Source: Chloroflexota bacterium (GTDB taxonomy: Bacteria > Chloroflexota > Dehalococcoidia > Dehalococcoidales > RBG-16-60-22). Taken from it: a stretch of DNA of 7,613 nucleotides. This document shows positions 1 to 5,907 of this stretch, in pieces; the stretch's first letter is position 1; every line of letters begins with the position of its first letter. The position numbers and the translations under genes are program-made. Below the pieces are notes generated by a model, which saw nothing but the letters and a program-made list of their open reading frames with translations, had not been told where the DNA came from and ran no database searches. The stretch spans positions 1 through 7,613 of the forward strand of contig JANYKH010000272.1 in NCBI GenBank assembly GCA_025358235.1. The letters are read 5' to 3'.

Positions 1-41
1 GGAAACCGTTAAATTTACAACAGTCCTGTCCATTTACAATT

Positions 42-341
42 TTAAAAATTCCGTGTCAGCAGGTACCTGATGGTGACCAGGACGGCGACCACCGCGGCAT
101 CAACCACCAAAAACAGTATCGAGGCTGTTAGAAGGATTTTATGCCGGCGGGACAAGCCGATGCCGAGCAAAATGCAGCCCGTGAACAGAATCAGGTACAG
201 GCAGGCAAAGATAAGGTAGGAAAGAAAGGGGATTTGGGCGCCGGAGGGGGGAACAAGTTCCAGCCACGCCTGCCAGGTGAGCGGAATAAAAAGAACGATA
301 AAACAGATCAGAGCCGGGATAAATCCTCTGTGGTGGAACAT
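42..341 (-). CDS. Small three-helix membrane protein, unknown function
   Basis: A 99-residue protein that I do not recognise. It has three strongly hydrophobic stretches, at about residues 7-28, 38-63 and 67-93. The basic N-terminus (MFHHR) and the basic loop SRRHK (64-68) suggest an N-in, C-out topology by the positive-inside rule. An aspartate at residue 81 lies inside the third helix, which is unusual for a purely structural helix. There is no cleavable signal peptide or lipobox. The ATG at 341 has no Shine-Dalgarno, but an extended -10 element lies 6 bases upstream of it. It starts 39 bases after the end of the DinB gene on the same strand, so some read-through from DinB is possible. That it is a real gene is inferred from the hydrophobic pattern, the promoter and its fit between neighbours. 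Confidence 0.62.
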   Translation of the reverse strand: MFHHRGFIPALICFIVLFIPLTWQAWLELVPPSGAQIPFLSYLIFACLYLILFTGCILLGIGLSRRHKILLTASILFLVVDAAVVAVLVTIRYLLTRNF

Positions 342-347
342 CGCGAT

Positions 348-356
348 ATTATAACA
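348..356 (-). promoter_or_regulatory. Extended -10 promoter, leaderless candidate
   Basis: Read on the minus strand, the sequence is TGTTATAAT: a consensus TATAAT (353 to 348) preceded by the TGn of an extended -10. Six bases separate it from the ATG at 341, so the predicted transcription start falls on the A of the start codon. No good -35 is visible at 16-18 bases upstream, as expected for an extended -10 promoter. It lies in the 39-base gap between the DinB stop and the small membrane protein. Confidence 0.55.
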
Positions 357-380
357 GGTAAGTAAATGAGGAATACAGGC

Positions 381-905
381 CTAGCCCTGCCACCCGTTCC
401 CTTTGACCAGTCCGCGGATATAGGCGATTTCACCCGCATGCTCCAGCGAATCCGCCAATATGCTGACAAGGCGGATGCCCACTGTGGGCACCGGCTGAAA
501 CCAGGTCTCGTCAAGTTTACGGTCCAGGTCTGACAGCCCGAGTGAAGATAGATACTTTTTGGTGTGGGCCATGATTTCTCGGTAATAGCCCAGAATTACG
601 GCAGGCTCCGGCGAACGGAATTTGCCGACTTCCTCAGAAGAAGCGCCGTAGCCGGTATTATCGGGATCCGGTGGCATTTTAAATTTAGTGAACCAGGCTT
701 TTTCCGTCCAGACCTGGTTGGCTCCCATGAGGGCGGCAATCTGGGCGTCCGCGCCCCGGCAAAGGTGCCAGGCGGTCCAGCCCATGCTGTTAGCTTGTTC
801 ATTTGGGCGAAGGTCTAAATCGGCGGGAGTGAGGCCATCAAAGGCTGGTTCCAGCACTTCGAGCACGCGGGAAAAACCGTCGGCGATTAATTCCTGCCAT
901 TCCAT
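381..905 (-). CDS. DinB/YfiT-like four-helix protein
   Basis: A 174-residue soluble protein of the DinB/YfiT-like (DinB_2) superfamily: metal-binding four-helix bundles that include thiol-dependent transferases and mycothiol-dependent maleylpyruvate isomerase relatives. Typical marks are MGWTAWHLCR near residues 41-50, where family members have a metal-binding His (H47), and a C-terminal LEHAGEIAYIRG segment (155-165) with H156. H114 is a possible third ligand, although its position is not clearly canonical. The substrate cannot be predicted. In-frame ATGs occur at 929, 911 and 905. I chose 905 because the Shine-Dalgarno GGGAGGG at 920-914 lies about 9 bases before it; that motif is only about 3 bases from 911 and lies downstream of 929. 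The family assignment is secure; the start could be 911 (176 residues). Confidence 0.85.
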   Translation of the reverse strand: MEWQELIADGFSRVLEVLEPAFDGLTPADLDLRPNEQANSMGWTAWHLCRGADAQIAALMGANQVWTEKAWFTKFKMPPDPDNTGYGASSEEVGKFRSPEPAVILGYYREIMAHTKKYLSSLGLSDLDRKLDETWFQPVPTVGIRLVSILADSLEHAGEIAYIRGLVKGNGWQG

Positions 906-913
906 AGTCATAT

Positions 914-920
914 CCCTCCC
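914..920 (-). promoter_or_regulatory. Shine-Dalgarno of the DinB gene
   Basis: The minus strand reads GGGAGGG. Its core GGAGG (919-915) is 9 bases from the ATG at 905 and 3 bases from the ATG at 911. It excludes the longest reading, from 929, because that start would lie upstream of the ribosome-binding site. It therefore decides between the three possible starts in favour of 905. Confidence 0.65.
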
Positions 921-942
921 GGGTAACATGCAACGCGGTTAA

Positions 943-972
943 ATTTTAGCCCGGTGATGAAGGGAAGGGCAA
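943..972 (-). promoter_or_regulatory. Candidate promoter for the DinB gene
   Basis: On the minus strand, TTGCCC (972-967) and TAAAAT (948-943) are separated by 18 bases. The predicted start near 936 gives a leader of about 30 bases that carries the GGGAGGG Shine-Dalgarno. The -35 matches consensus at four of six positions. Support is by eye only, and the region is AT-rich enough for chance matches. Confidence 0.35.
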
Positions 973-1001
973 TACGAGGATATACTTATTACGTTTCGCA
1001 C

Positions 1002-1030
1002 TTGATTTTATACCCGTTGCAAGCTAAAGT
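1002..1030 (+). promoter_or_regulatory. Candidate promoter for the MFS gene, nearly leaderless
   Basis: TTGATT (1002-1007) and TAAAGT (1025-1030) are separated by 17 bases. The -10 ends 8 bases before the ATG at 1039, so transcription would start at about 1037-1039 with a leader of 0-2 bases. No Shine-Dalgarno is visible before this ATG. It lies back to back with the DinB promoter candidate. Both hexamers are imperfect. Confidence 0.4.
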
Positions 1031-1038
1031 GCTTAGTT

Positions 1039-1578
1039 ATGAACGCCGAAAAAACAAAGCCGAGACCCGTGCGCGGGAAGGGCATTTACTACGGCTACAT
1101 CGTCGCCGCGGCCAGTTTACTGATTATGGCGTGCTGTTTTGGCGTCACCGGCAGCTTTGGTGTTTTCCTGAAACCGGTCGCCGCCGAATTCGGATGGCCC
1201 CGCGCCCTGGCTTCCGGGGCTTATTCGGTCTTTGTCATCATGTTCGGCTCGGCCTTTATTTTCACGGGCCGGCTTAACGACCGCCTTGGTCCGAGGAAAA
1301 TGGCCGCGATCTGCGGAGTCATCTTCGGTGTGGGCCATATTCTGCTGTATTTTCTGGGAGCGGTATGGCAACTGTATGCTCTGTACGCCATTGTGATTGC
1401 GGCGGGGATGAGCACGAGTTATATTCCCCTCACCTCCACCACTTCCCGGTGGTTCATTAAAAAGCGCGGACTCATGGTAGGGATAGTTTCGTCAGGGGTG
1501 GGTGGGGGGCCGTTAATATTCGGGCCGGTGATCGGGTGGCTGATCACGCTGGTGGGGTGGCGGCTAACCTACGTTTAA
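1039..1578 (+). CDS. N-terminal fragment of the MFS carrier
   Basis: This 179-residue reading frame encodes helices 1-5 and stops just as helix 6 begins (GWRLTYV, then TAA). The start at 1039 is the only reasonable one, because an in-frame TGA lies at 1003-1005 and there is no ATG between. As a separate product it would lack half of the transport pathway and one helix of its own bundle, so independent function is unlikely. It is listed because automatic annotation would probably report it as its own MFS protein. Confidence 0.6.
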   Translation: MNAEKTKPRPVRGKGIYYGYIVAAASLLIMACCFGVTGSFGVFLKPVAAEFGWPRALASGAYSVFVIMFGSAFIFTGRLNDRLGPRKMAAICGVIFGVGHILLYFLGAVWQLYALYAIVIAAGMSTSYIPLTSTTSRWFIKKRGLMVGIVSSGVGGGPLIFGPVIGWLITLVGWRLTYV

Positions 1579-1721
1579 GCTGGGGCTGGGGCACTAATCC
1601 TGATTGTTCTGGCTTCGAGGTTGCTGCGTAAAGACCCTGCTGAGATGGGTTTAAAACCGTACGGAGAAGAAGAAAACGGGGCGGCGTTGAGCAGCAGAGT
1701 GGGAGTTACCCTGGGGCAGGC

Positions 1722-2312
1722 ATGAAGAGCCGTCAGTTCTGGCTTTTGTCCGCGAGTTATTTCACGCTGGGCGTCAGTTCCTGGTCTGTCGTCGTTCACG
1801 TTGTGCCTTATGCTACAGATATGGGGCTACCAGCAGTTGCCGCCGCCGGAATCCTCACGTTTTACGGAATTTTTAATGTCATCGGGCGGATTGGCAGCGG
1901 GTTTATCAAGGAAAAAGTCGGCAACAAACTTATTCTGGTATCCGGTTTTATAATGGTGGGCATTTCGCTGCTCTGGTTGCAATTTATAAATGACCTGCTG
2001 GGGTTTTATGCCTGCGCGGCGCTTTTCGGATTGGGCAACGGGGGGCCGGGAATGGCTTTTACCACCACGGTAGCTGACCTGTTCGGGATGCGGTCGCATG
2101 GCGCAATCACGGCGGTAGCCAATATCGGGGGATTGATAGGCGGGGCGGCCGGTACTGTTTTTATGGGCATGTTTTACGATATTTACGGCAACTATTCGAT
2201 CGCGTTCTGGGCTTCTTCGGCATTTATTCTGGTTGGTATCATTCTTGTGACACAGTTAAAAATTAAGCCTGTCTCATTTGAAATGACGGACGGGATAGCA
2301 GCCATAAAGTAG
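1722..2312 (+). CDS. C-terminal fragment of the MFS carrier
   Basis: This 196-residue frame begins MKSRQFWLL, the start of helix 7, and runs through helices 7-12. It includes the second-half copy of motif A (GRIGSGFIKEKVG, residues 55-67) and a glycine-rich segment (GLGNGGPG, 103-110). Its ATG overlaps the TGA that ends the middle frame (ATGA), the arrangement used for translational coupling, but ribosomes would first have to pass the TAA at 1576. Only a weak purine run (GGGG at 1713-1716) precedes it. It is most likely not translated as a working protein. Confidence 0.55.
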   Translation: MKSRQFWLLSASYFTLGVSSWSVVVHVVPYATDMGLPAVAAAGILTFYGIFNVIGRIGSGFIKEKVGNKLILVSGFIMVGISLLWLQFINDLLGFYACAALFGLGNGGPGMAFTTTVADLFGMRSHGAITAVANIGGLIGGAAGTVFMGMFYDIYGNYSIAFWASSAFILVGIILVTQLKIKPVSFEMTDGIAAIK

Positions 2313-2359
2313 GCCGGATTCAGCACAACATGCGGCTTTAAACTGCGTGATTATCCGTA

Positions 2360-2389
2360 TTGACTCCCCATAATCTGTGTAACGATAAT
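2360..2389 (+). promoter_or_regulatory. Promoter of the archease-rtcB operon, leaderless candidate
   Basis: TTGACT (2360-2365, five of six to consensus) and GATAAT (2384-2389, five of six) are separated by 18 bases. The six bases CTAACT then lead directly to the ATG at 2396, so the predicted transcript begins at the start codon. No Shine-Dalgarno precedes the ATG. The TTG of the -35 is itself in frame with archease and would be the start of an over-long reading, which this promoter argues against. Confidence 0.6.
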
Positions 2390-2395
2390 CTAACT

Positions 2396-2806
2396 ATGGA
2401 AAGATTTCAGCTGATCGACCACACAGCGGACGTTGGATTGAAAGCCTATGGCAAAGACCTTGCGGAAGCTTTTGGCAACGCAGCGTACGGCATGTTCTGC
2501 ATTATGACTGACCTGAATACCGTGCAGGAAAAAGTTTCTCGGACGGTGGAAGTGGACGAGGAAGATTACGAGGCGCTGCTCTTCGAATGGCTCAATTCCC
2601 TGCTCTACCGGGTTGACGTCGAGATGTTACTCTTCAAGAGATTCGATATCCAAGAGATCAATCCTAGGCGGCTGAAAGCGGTCTGTTACGGGGAACGGTT
2701 TGACCCGACGCGCCATGAAATCAAAATCGGGGTGAAGTCCGCCACCTACCACATGCTTAAAGTTGACACCGAAAAGCATGAGGTCACGGTTATATTCGAC
2801 GTCTAG
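2396..2806 (+). CDS. Archease, RtcB-activating cofactor protein
   Basis: A 136-residue archease, the small metal-binding protein that speeds guanylylation of the RNA ligase RtcB and allows multiple turnovers. Family marks are the opening ERFQLIDHTADVGLKAYG with the HTADxG motif (residues 9-14; D12 is the expected metal ligand), LLFEWLNSLLY (61-71), the IGVKSATYHMLKV strand (111-123) and the C-terminal VIFDV, whose Asp (D135) is the other conserved acidic ligand. The length is typical. I start at ATG 2396 because conserved sequence begins there; an upstream in-frame TTG (2360) would add 12 residues with no family resemblance and lies in the predicted -35. rtcB follows with a 10-base gap, the usual bacterial and archaeal pairing, so they act together in RNA repair or tRNA ligation. 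Confidence 0.95.
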   Translation: MERFQLIDHTADVGLKAYGKDLAEAFGNAAYGMFCIMTDLNTVQEKVSRTVEVDEEDYEALLFEWLNSLLYRVDVEMLLFKRFDIQEINPRRLKAVCYGERFDPTRHEIKIGVKSATYHMLKVDTEKHEVTVIFDV

Positions 2807-2810
2807 GAGG
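2805..2810 (+). promoter_or_regulatory. Shine-Dalgarno of rtcB overlapping the archease stop
   Basis: A perfect AGGAGG begins inside the archease TAG stop (TAGGAGG, 2804-2810) and is followed by six bases and a TTG start at 2817. It decides the rtcB start: the longer frame from 2763 would begin inside archease with residues unlike the family. The overlap implies translational coupling, with ribosomes ending archease placed on the rtcB initiation site. Confidence 0.88.
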
Positions 2811-2816
2811 CTTACC

Positions 2817-4274
2817 TTGGCCGGATGGAACGGACCCCTCAAACAAATCGACGCCAACCGGTGGCAAATTCCTACAAGTTATAAAAAAGGCATGCGCGTG
2901 CCCGGTCTGGTTTATGCCAGCCTCAAAATGATCGAGAGCATCAAAGAAGAACAGGCGCTGGAACAGGTGGTCAACGTGGCCTTTTTGCCCGGCATTATCC
3001 GCAACTCGATGGCCATGCCGGATATCCACTGGGGCTATGGATTTCCCATTGGCGGGGTGGCGGCGATGCGTTTGGAGGACGGGGTAGTGTCACCGGGCGG
3101 GGTGGGCTTTGATATCAACTGCGGCGTGCGCATTTTGCGAACTAATCTCGATGAAAAGGATGTAGCTCCGCGAAAACGGGAACTGGTGGAAGCGCTGTTC
3201 CGCAGCGTACCTTCAGGCGTGGGTTCTGAAGGCAAGGTCAAGCTCAAGGGCAAGGAAATCGACCAGGTGCTGGTGAAAGGATCGAGGTGGGCGGTGGAGC
3301 GGGGTTATGGACGAACCGAAGACCTGGAAACAACAGAAGAAAACGGCGAAATGAAGCATGTTGACCCCTCTCTGGTGAGTCAAAAGGCCAAAGAGCGGGG
3401 TACCCCCCAGTTGGGCACGCTTGGTTCCGGCAACCATTTTCTGGAAGTCGACGCCGTGGACCAGATATTCGAACCGGAGATTGCACGGGCGATGGGGCTG
3501 GAGCGGAAAGGCCAGATAGTGCTACTGGTGCACTGCGGGTCGCGGGGATTGGGGCACCAGACGGCAGACGATTATATCAAAACCATGGTCCATGCCATGA
3601 GTAAATACGGCATCGAAGTGCCTGATAAGCAGCTGGCGTGCGCGCCGGTGAAATCGGCGGAAGCAGAAGCTTATATGAGCGCCATGCGCGGCGCGGCAAA
3701 CTATGCCTGGGCCAACCGGCAGTGCATTACGCACTGGGTGCGCGAGGCGTTTTGCCAGGTAATGGGCATCAGCGAAAAAGAGGCCGGTCTGGAATTGATT
3801 TATGACGTGGCGCACAACATTGCCAAGATTGAGGAGCACGAGGTAGACGGGCGTAAAATGAAGGTCTGCGTTCACCGGAAAGGGGCGACGCGGGCTTTTC
3901 CCCCCGGCCACCCTGACATCCCTGCTAAATATGCCAAAATAGGGCAGCCGGTCCTGATTCCGGGGGATATGGGCAGGGCTTCATATGTCCTGGTGGGGAC
4001 GCAGCAGGCGATGAAAGAAACTTTTGGGTCAACCTGTCATGGGGCGGGGCGGCTCCAGAGCCGGACCGCGGCCAAGCGGCAGCAGACAGGACGGGACGTC
4101 CTGGAAACACTCGAAGCGAAGGGTATCATGGTGCGTACCGGCAGCCTGAAAGGGCTGGCGGAGGAGGCGTCTGAAGCTTACAAAGACGTTGCCGATGTAG
4201 TGCAGACGGCCCATGACGCGGGCATCTCCAAAATAGTGGTACGTACGCGGCCGATCGCGGTAGTTAAGGGGTAG
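2817..4274 (+). CDS. rtcB: RNA-splicing ligase RtcB
   Basis: A full-length 485-residue RtcB, the GTP- and Mn(II)-dependent RNA ligase that joins 2',3'-cyclic phosphate or 3'-phosphate ends to 5'-OH ends. Every catalytic position I can match to the Pyrococcus enzyme is present: D99 and C102 in GVGFDINCGVR, N206 and H207 in GTLGSGNHFLEV, H239 in LVHCGSRGLGHQ, H333 in YDVAHNIAK, and H408 in STCHGAGR, the histidine that carries GMP. The C-terminal RPIAVVKG ends the protein as in other members. Initiation is at TTG (2817), supported by a perfect AGGAGG six bases upstream and by conserved sequence starting just after. It is co-transcribed with archease and has no inserted intein or extra domain. 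Nothing in the window (RtcA, RtcR, toxin or tRNA intron) shows what it repairs. Confidence 0.97.
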   Translation: MAGWNGPLKQIDANRWQIPTSYKKGMRVPGLVYASLKMIESIKEEQALEQVVNVAFLPGIIRNSMAMPDIHWGYGFPIGGVAAMRLEDGVVSPGGVGFDINCGVRILRTNLDEKDVAPRKRELVEALFRSVPSGVGSEGKVKLKGKEIDQVLVKGSRWAVERGYGRTEDLETTEENGEMKHVDPSLVSQKAKERGTPQLGTLGSGNHFLEVDAVDQIFEPEIARAMGLERKGQIVLLVHCGSRGLGHQTADDYIKTMVHAMSKYGIEVPDKQLACAPVKSAEAEAYMSAMRGAANYAWANRQCITHWVREAFCQVMGISEKEAGLELIYDVAHNIAKIEEHEVDGRKMKVCVHRKGATRAFPPGHPDIPAKYAKIGQPVLIPGDMGRASYVLVGTQQAMKETFGSTCHGAGRLQSRTAAKRQQTGRDVLETLEAKGIMVRTGSLKGLAEEASEAYKDVADVVQTAHDAGISKIVVRTRPIAVVKG

Positions 4275-4318
4275 GGGGTCTTTGTCTTTCTCCGGGTATT
4301 ACCTTTGGTCCTTTCCGC

Positions 4319-4348
4319 TTAACATTTGCAAACTAATCATTGTATAAT
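4319..4348 (+). promoter_or_regulatory. Promoter of the kinase-TorD operon
   Basis: TTAACA (4319-4324, five of six) and a consensus TATAAT (4343-4348) are separated by 18 bases. The predicted start near 4355 leaves a leader of about 43 bases before the kinase ATG. A TG directly precedes the -10. It lies in the 123-base gap after rtcB, in which I see no convincing hairpin terminator, so some read-through from rtcB is possible. Confidence 0.6.
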
Positions 4349-4397
4349 GTGTCATTCCAGACTCAGCAGGAACAAAACCGGTTTACCTGGATAAATA

Positions 4398-5906
4398 ATG
4401 CCGAAGCGGATAACCCCAAGCCAAATATACCCCGTACTGGTGTTCGCAGTCATTATTGCAGGGCTCTATGCCACGAGCCTTTACAGCTATTTGCTGTTCC
4501 ACTCCCTGGTCGAGATATTCGCAATTATCATCTCCCTGGGCATTTTTGTAATTACCTGGAACGCCCGGAGATTCATCAAAAATAACTACCTGGTGATTAT
4601 CGGCATTTCGTTTCTGTTCACCGGTTTCATTGATGTTATTCACACCCTGGCTTACAAGGGAATGGGTGTTTTCCCCCAATTCGGCTCCAATCTGCCGACC
4701 CAGCTCTGGATAGCCGCCCGGTACATGCAGGCATTTTCCTTCCTGGCGGCGCCCCTGTTTTTAGGGCGGAATCTTAAACCGGGGCTGGTTTTTACCGGCT
4801 ATTTTGCTGTTACCGCCCTTGTTATGGTTAGCATTTTCGCCGGTGTTTTTCCGGTTTGCTACGTCGACGGGGTGGGACTGACGCCGTTCAAGATTATCAG
4901 CGAATATGTCATCAGCGCATTTTTTGTTTTCGGCATGTGGCTGCTTTACCGCAAACGCCGGGAATTTGACCGGGGCATTTTAAACTTGTTGTATGCCTCT
5001 ATCGTGCTGACCGTTGCCGCCGAGTTGTGTTTTACTTCATACGTTGGTGTCTATGATTTAATGAATTTGGCGGGACATCTCTTTAACATCCTGGCTTTTT
5101 ACCTGATTTACAAGGCATTCCTTGAAACCGGCATCAGCCAGCCATACGCTCTATTGCTGCGGGATTTGAAACAGAACGAAATCAAGTTGAACGAACATGC
5201 CTCCAAGCTGGACAACGCCAATAAACAGCTTGAAGCGGTCAACCGTGAACTTGAAGCCTTTAATTATTCTGTTTCCCACGATCTGCGAGCACCATTGCGG
5301 ACGATAGACGGGTTCAGCAACATGCTGAAAGAGGACTATGCCGGGTCTCTGGACGAAAGGGGGCGAGGCTATATCGCAACCGTCGGTGTTTCAGTCTCTA
5401 AAATGTCCAACCTGATTGAAGACCTTTTGGGATTGTCGCGCCTCAGCCGCCTGCCGATGAAGGTAGAAAAGACGGATCTTTCGGCTATCGCCGGGTCGGT
5501 TGTGGCCGGGTTGAGACAGGCCGAGCCGGAAAGACAGGTGGAGTTAATAGTTCATCCGGGGTTAACGGCCAATGCTGATCCGGGACTGGCCAGGATTGCG
5601 CTGGAGAATCTGCTGAGGAACGCCTGGAAATATACCGGCAAAAATGACAACGCGAAAATTGAAGTCGGCGCGGAAATGCGCGACGGTAAGCCGGTCTTTT
5701 ACGTCCGGGACAACGGCGTCGGCTTTGACATGGCGCACGCACAGAAACTATTTCAACCCTTCCAGAGATTGCATTCGGAAAAGGATTTTCCGGGTTCGGG
5801 CATAGGTTTGGCGACGGTGCGCCGCATATTGCACCGGCACGGCGGGGAAATCTGGGCGGAAAGCGAAGTAGGCAATGGTACCACTTTCTACTTCACGCTG
5901 GAATAA
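4398..5906 (+). CDS. MASE3-domain sensor histidine kinase
   Basis: A 502-residue membrane histidine kinase. Residues about 10-241 form a MASE3-type sensory region with some eight hydrophobic helices and the characteristic GFIDVIHTLAYKGMGVF stretch (76-92). A probable coiled coil (254-288) leads into the HisKA domain, with the phosphorylated His at 294 in the H-box YSVSHDLRAPLR. The ATPase domain has the N-box (NLLRNAWKY, 404-412), the G1 box (DNGVGF, 438-443), an F-box (LFQPFQRLH, 451-459) and the G2 box (GSGIGL, 466-471), so it looks active. The H-box region resembles phytochrome-like kinases. There is no PAS or receiver domain, and no response regulator in the window, so its partner is elsewhere. 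The ligand is unknown. Before the ATG only a weak GGA at 4389-4391 serves as a ribosome-binding site. The TorD-type gene follows one base after the stop. Confidence 0.95.
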   Translation: MPKRITPSQIYPVLVFAVIIAGLYATSLYSYLLFHSLVEIFAIIISLGIFVITWNARRFIKNNYLVIIGISFLFTGFIDVIHTLAYKGMGVFPQFGSNLPTQLWIAARYMQAFSFLAAPLFLGRNLKPGLVFTGYFAVTALVMVSIFAGVFPVCYVDGVGLTPFKIISEYVISAFFVFGMWLLYRKRREFDRGILNLLYASIVLTVAAELCFTSYVGVYDLMNLAGHLFNILAFYLIYKAFLETGISQPYALLLRDLKQNEIKLNEHASKLDNANKQLEAVNRELEAFNYSVSHDLRAPLRTIDGFSNMLKEDYAGSLDERGRGYIATVGVSVSKMSNLIEDLLGLSRLSRLPMKVEKTDLSAIAGSVVAGLRQAEPERQVELIVHPGLTANADPGLARIALENLLRNAWKYTGKNDNAKIEVGAEMRDGKPVFYVRDNGVGFDMAHAQKLFQPFQRLHSEKDFPGSGIGLATVRRILHRHGGEIWAESEVGNGTTFYFTLE

Positions 5907-5907
5907 A

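Larger units (their letters stand above)
1039..2312 (+). pseudogene. MFS carrier gene, broken by a stop and a frameshift
   Basis: Joined, the pieces make a carrier of about 424 residues with 12 predicted membrane helices, the usual size for the MFS oxalate/formate antiporter-like (monocarboxylate) group. The N-terminal GxYYGYIV opening, FGWPRA after helix 1, motif A (GRLNDRLGPRK, residues 77-87) and RWFIKKRGLMVGI (137-149) fit that group; the substrate is unknown. Two lesions separate the halves. An in-frame TAA (1576-1578) falls at the start of helix 6. Reading on in the same frame gives 48 sensible codons (end of helix 6, then the cytoplasmic loop with RKDPAEMGLKP) to a TGA at 1723-1725, which overlaps the ATG of the second half by three bases (ATGA). 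Continuity of the protein needs a -1 shift at 1720-1724, as if one base had been lost. No other disruptions are seen, so decay is recent, or one or both lesions are sequence errors. Confidence 0.8.

Noticed and set aside
13..39. Repeat of ATTTACAA (13-20 and 32-39) around a short palindrome ACAG-TC-CTGT (20-29)
   Set aside because: Only two 8-base copies in AT-rich sequence at the window edge. The arms are four bases, too little for an operator or terminator call.
954..1277. A 107-residue frame on the plus strand overlapping the MFS start
   Set aside because: It overlaps most of the N-terminal MFS coding sequence in another frame, is very arginine-rich, and resembles no family.
1717..1728. 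Programmed -1 frameshift in the MFS gene
   Set aside because: There is no slippery heptamer at the shift site and no obvious downstream structure, and a separate upstream TAA also needs explaining. Mutation or sequence error is simpler.
2313..2340. Possible terminator after the MFS gene (GCCG...CGGC followed by TTT)
   Set aside because: The stem is only four base pairs with a loop of about 16 bases, and the T run is short.
2763..2816. Longer rtcB reading starting inside archease
   Set aside because: The 18 extra residues are unlike RtcB N-termini, and a perfect Shine-Dalgarno points to TTG 2817.
3522..3911. A 129-residue minus-strand frame opposite rtcB, as an antisense gene
   Set aside because: It lies wholly opposite conserved rtcB codons, has no family resemblance, and is a typical shadow of coding sequence on the other strand.
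4275..4318. Possible terminator after rtcB
   Set aside because: There is a T-rich stretch and a small GGTATTACC palindrome (4295-4303), but no stable stem followed by a T run.
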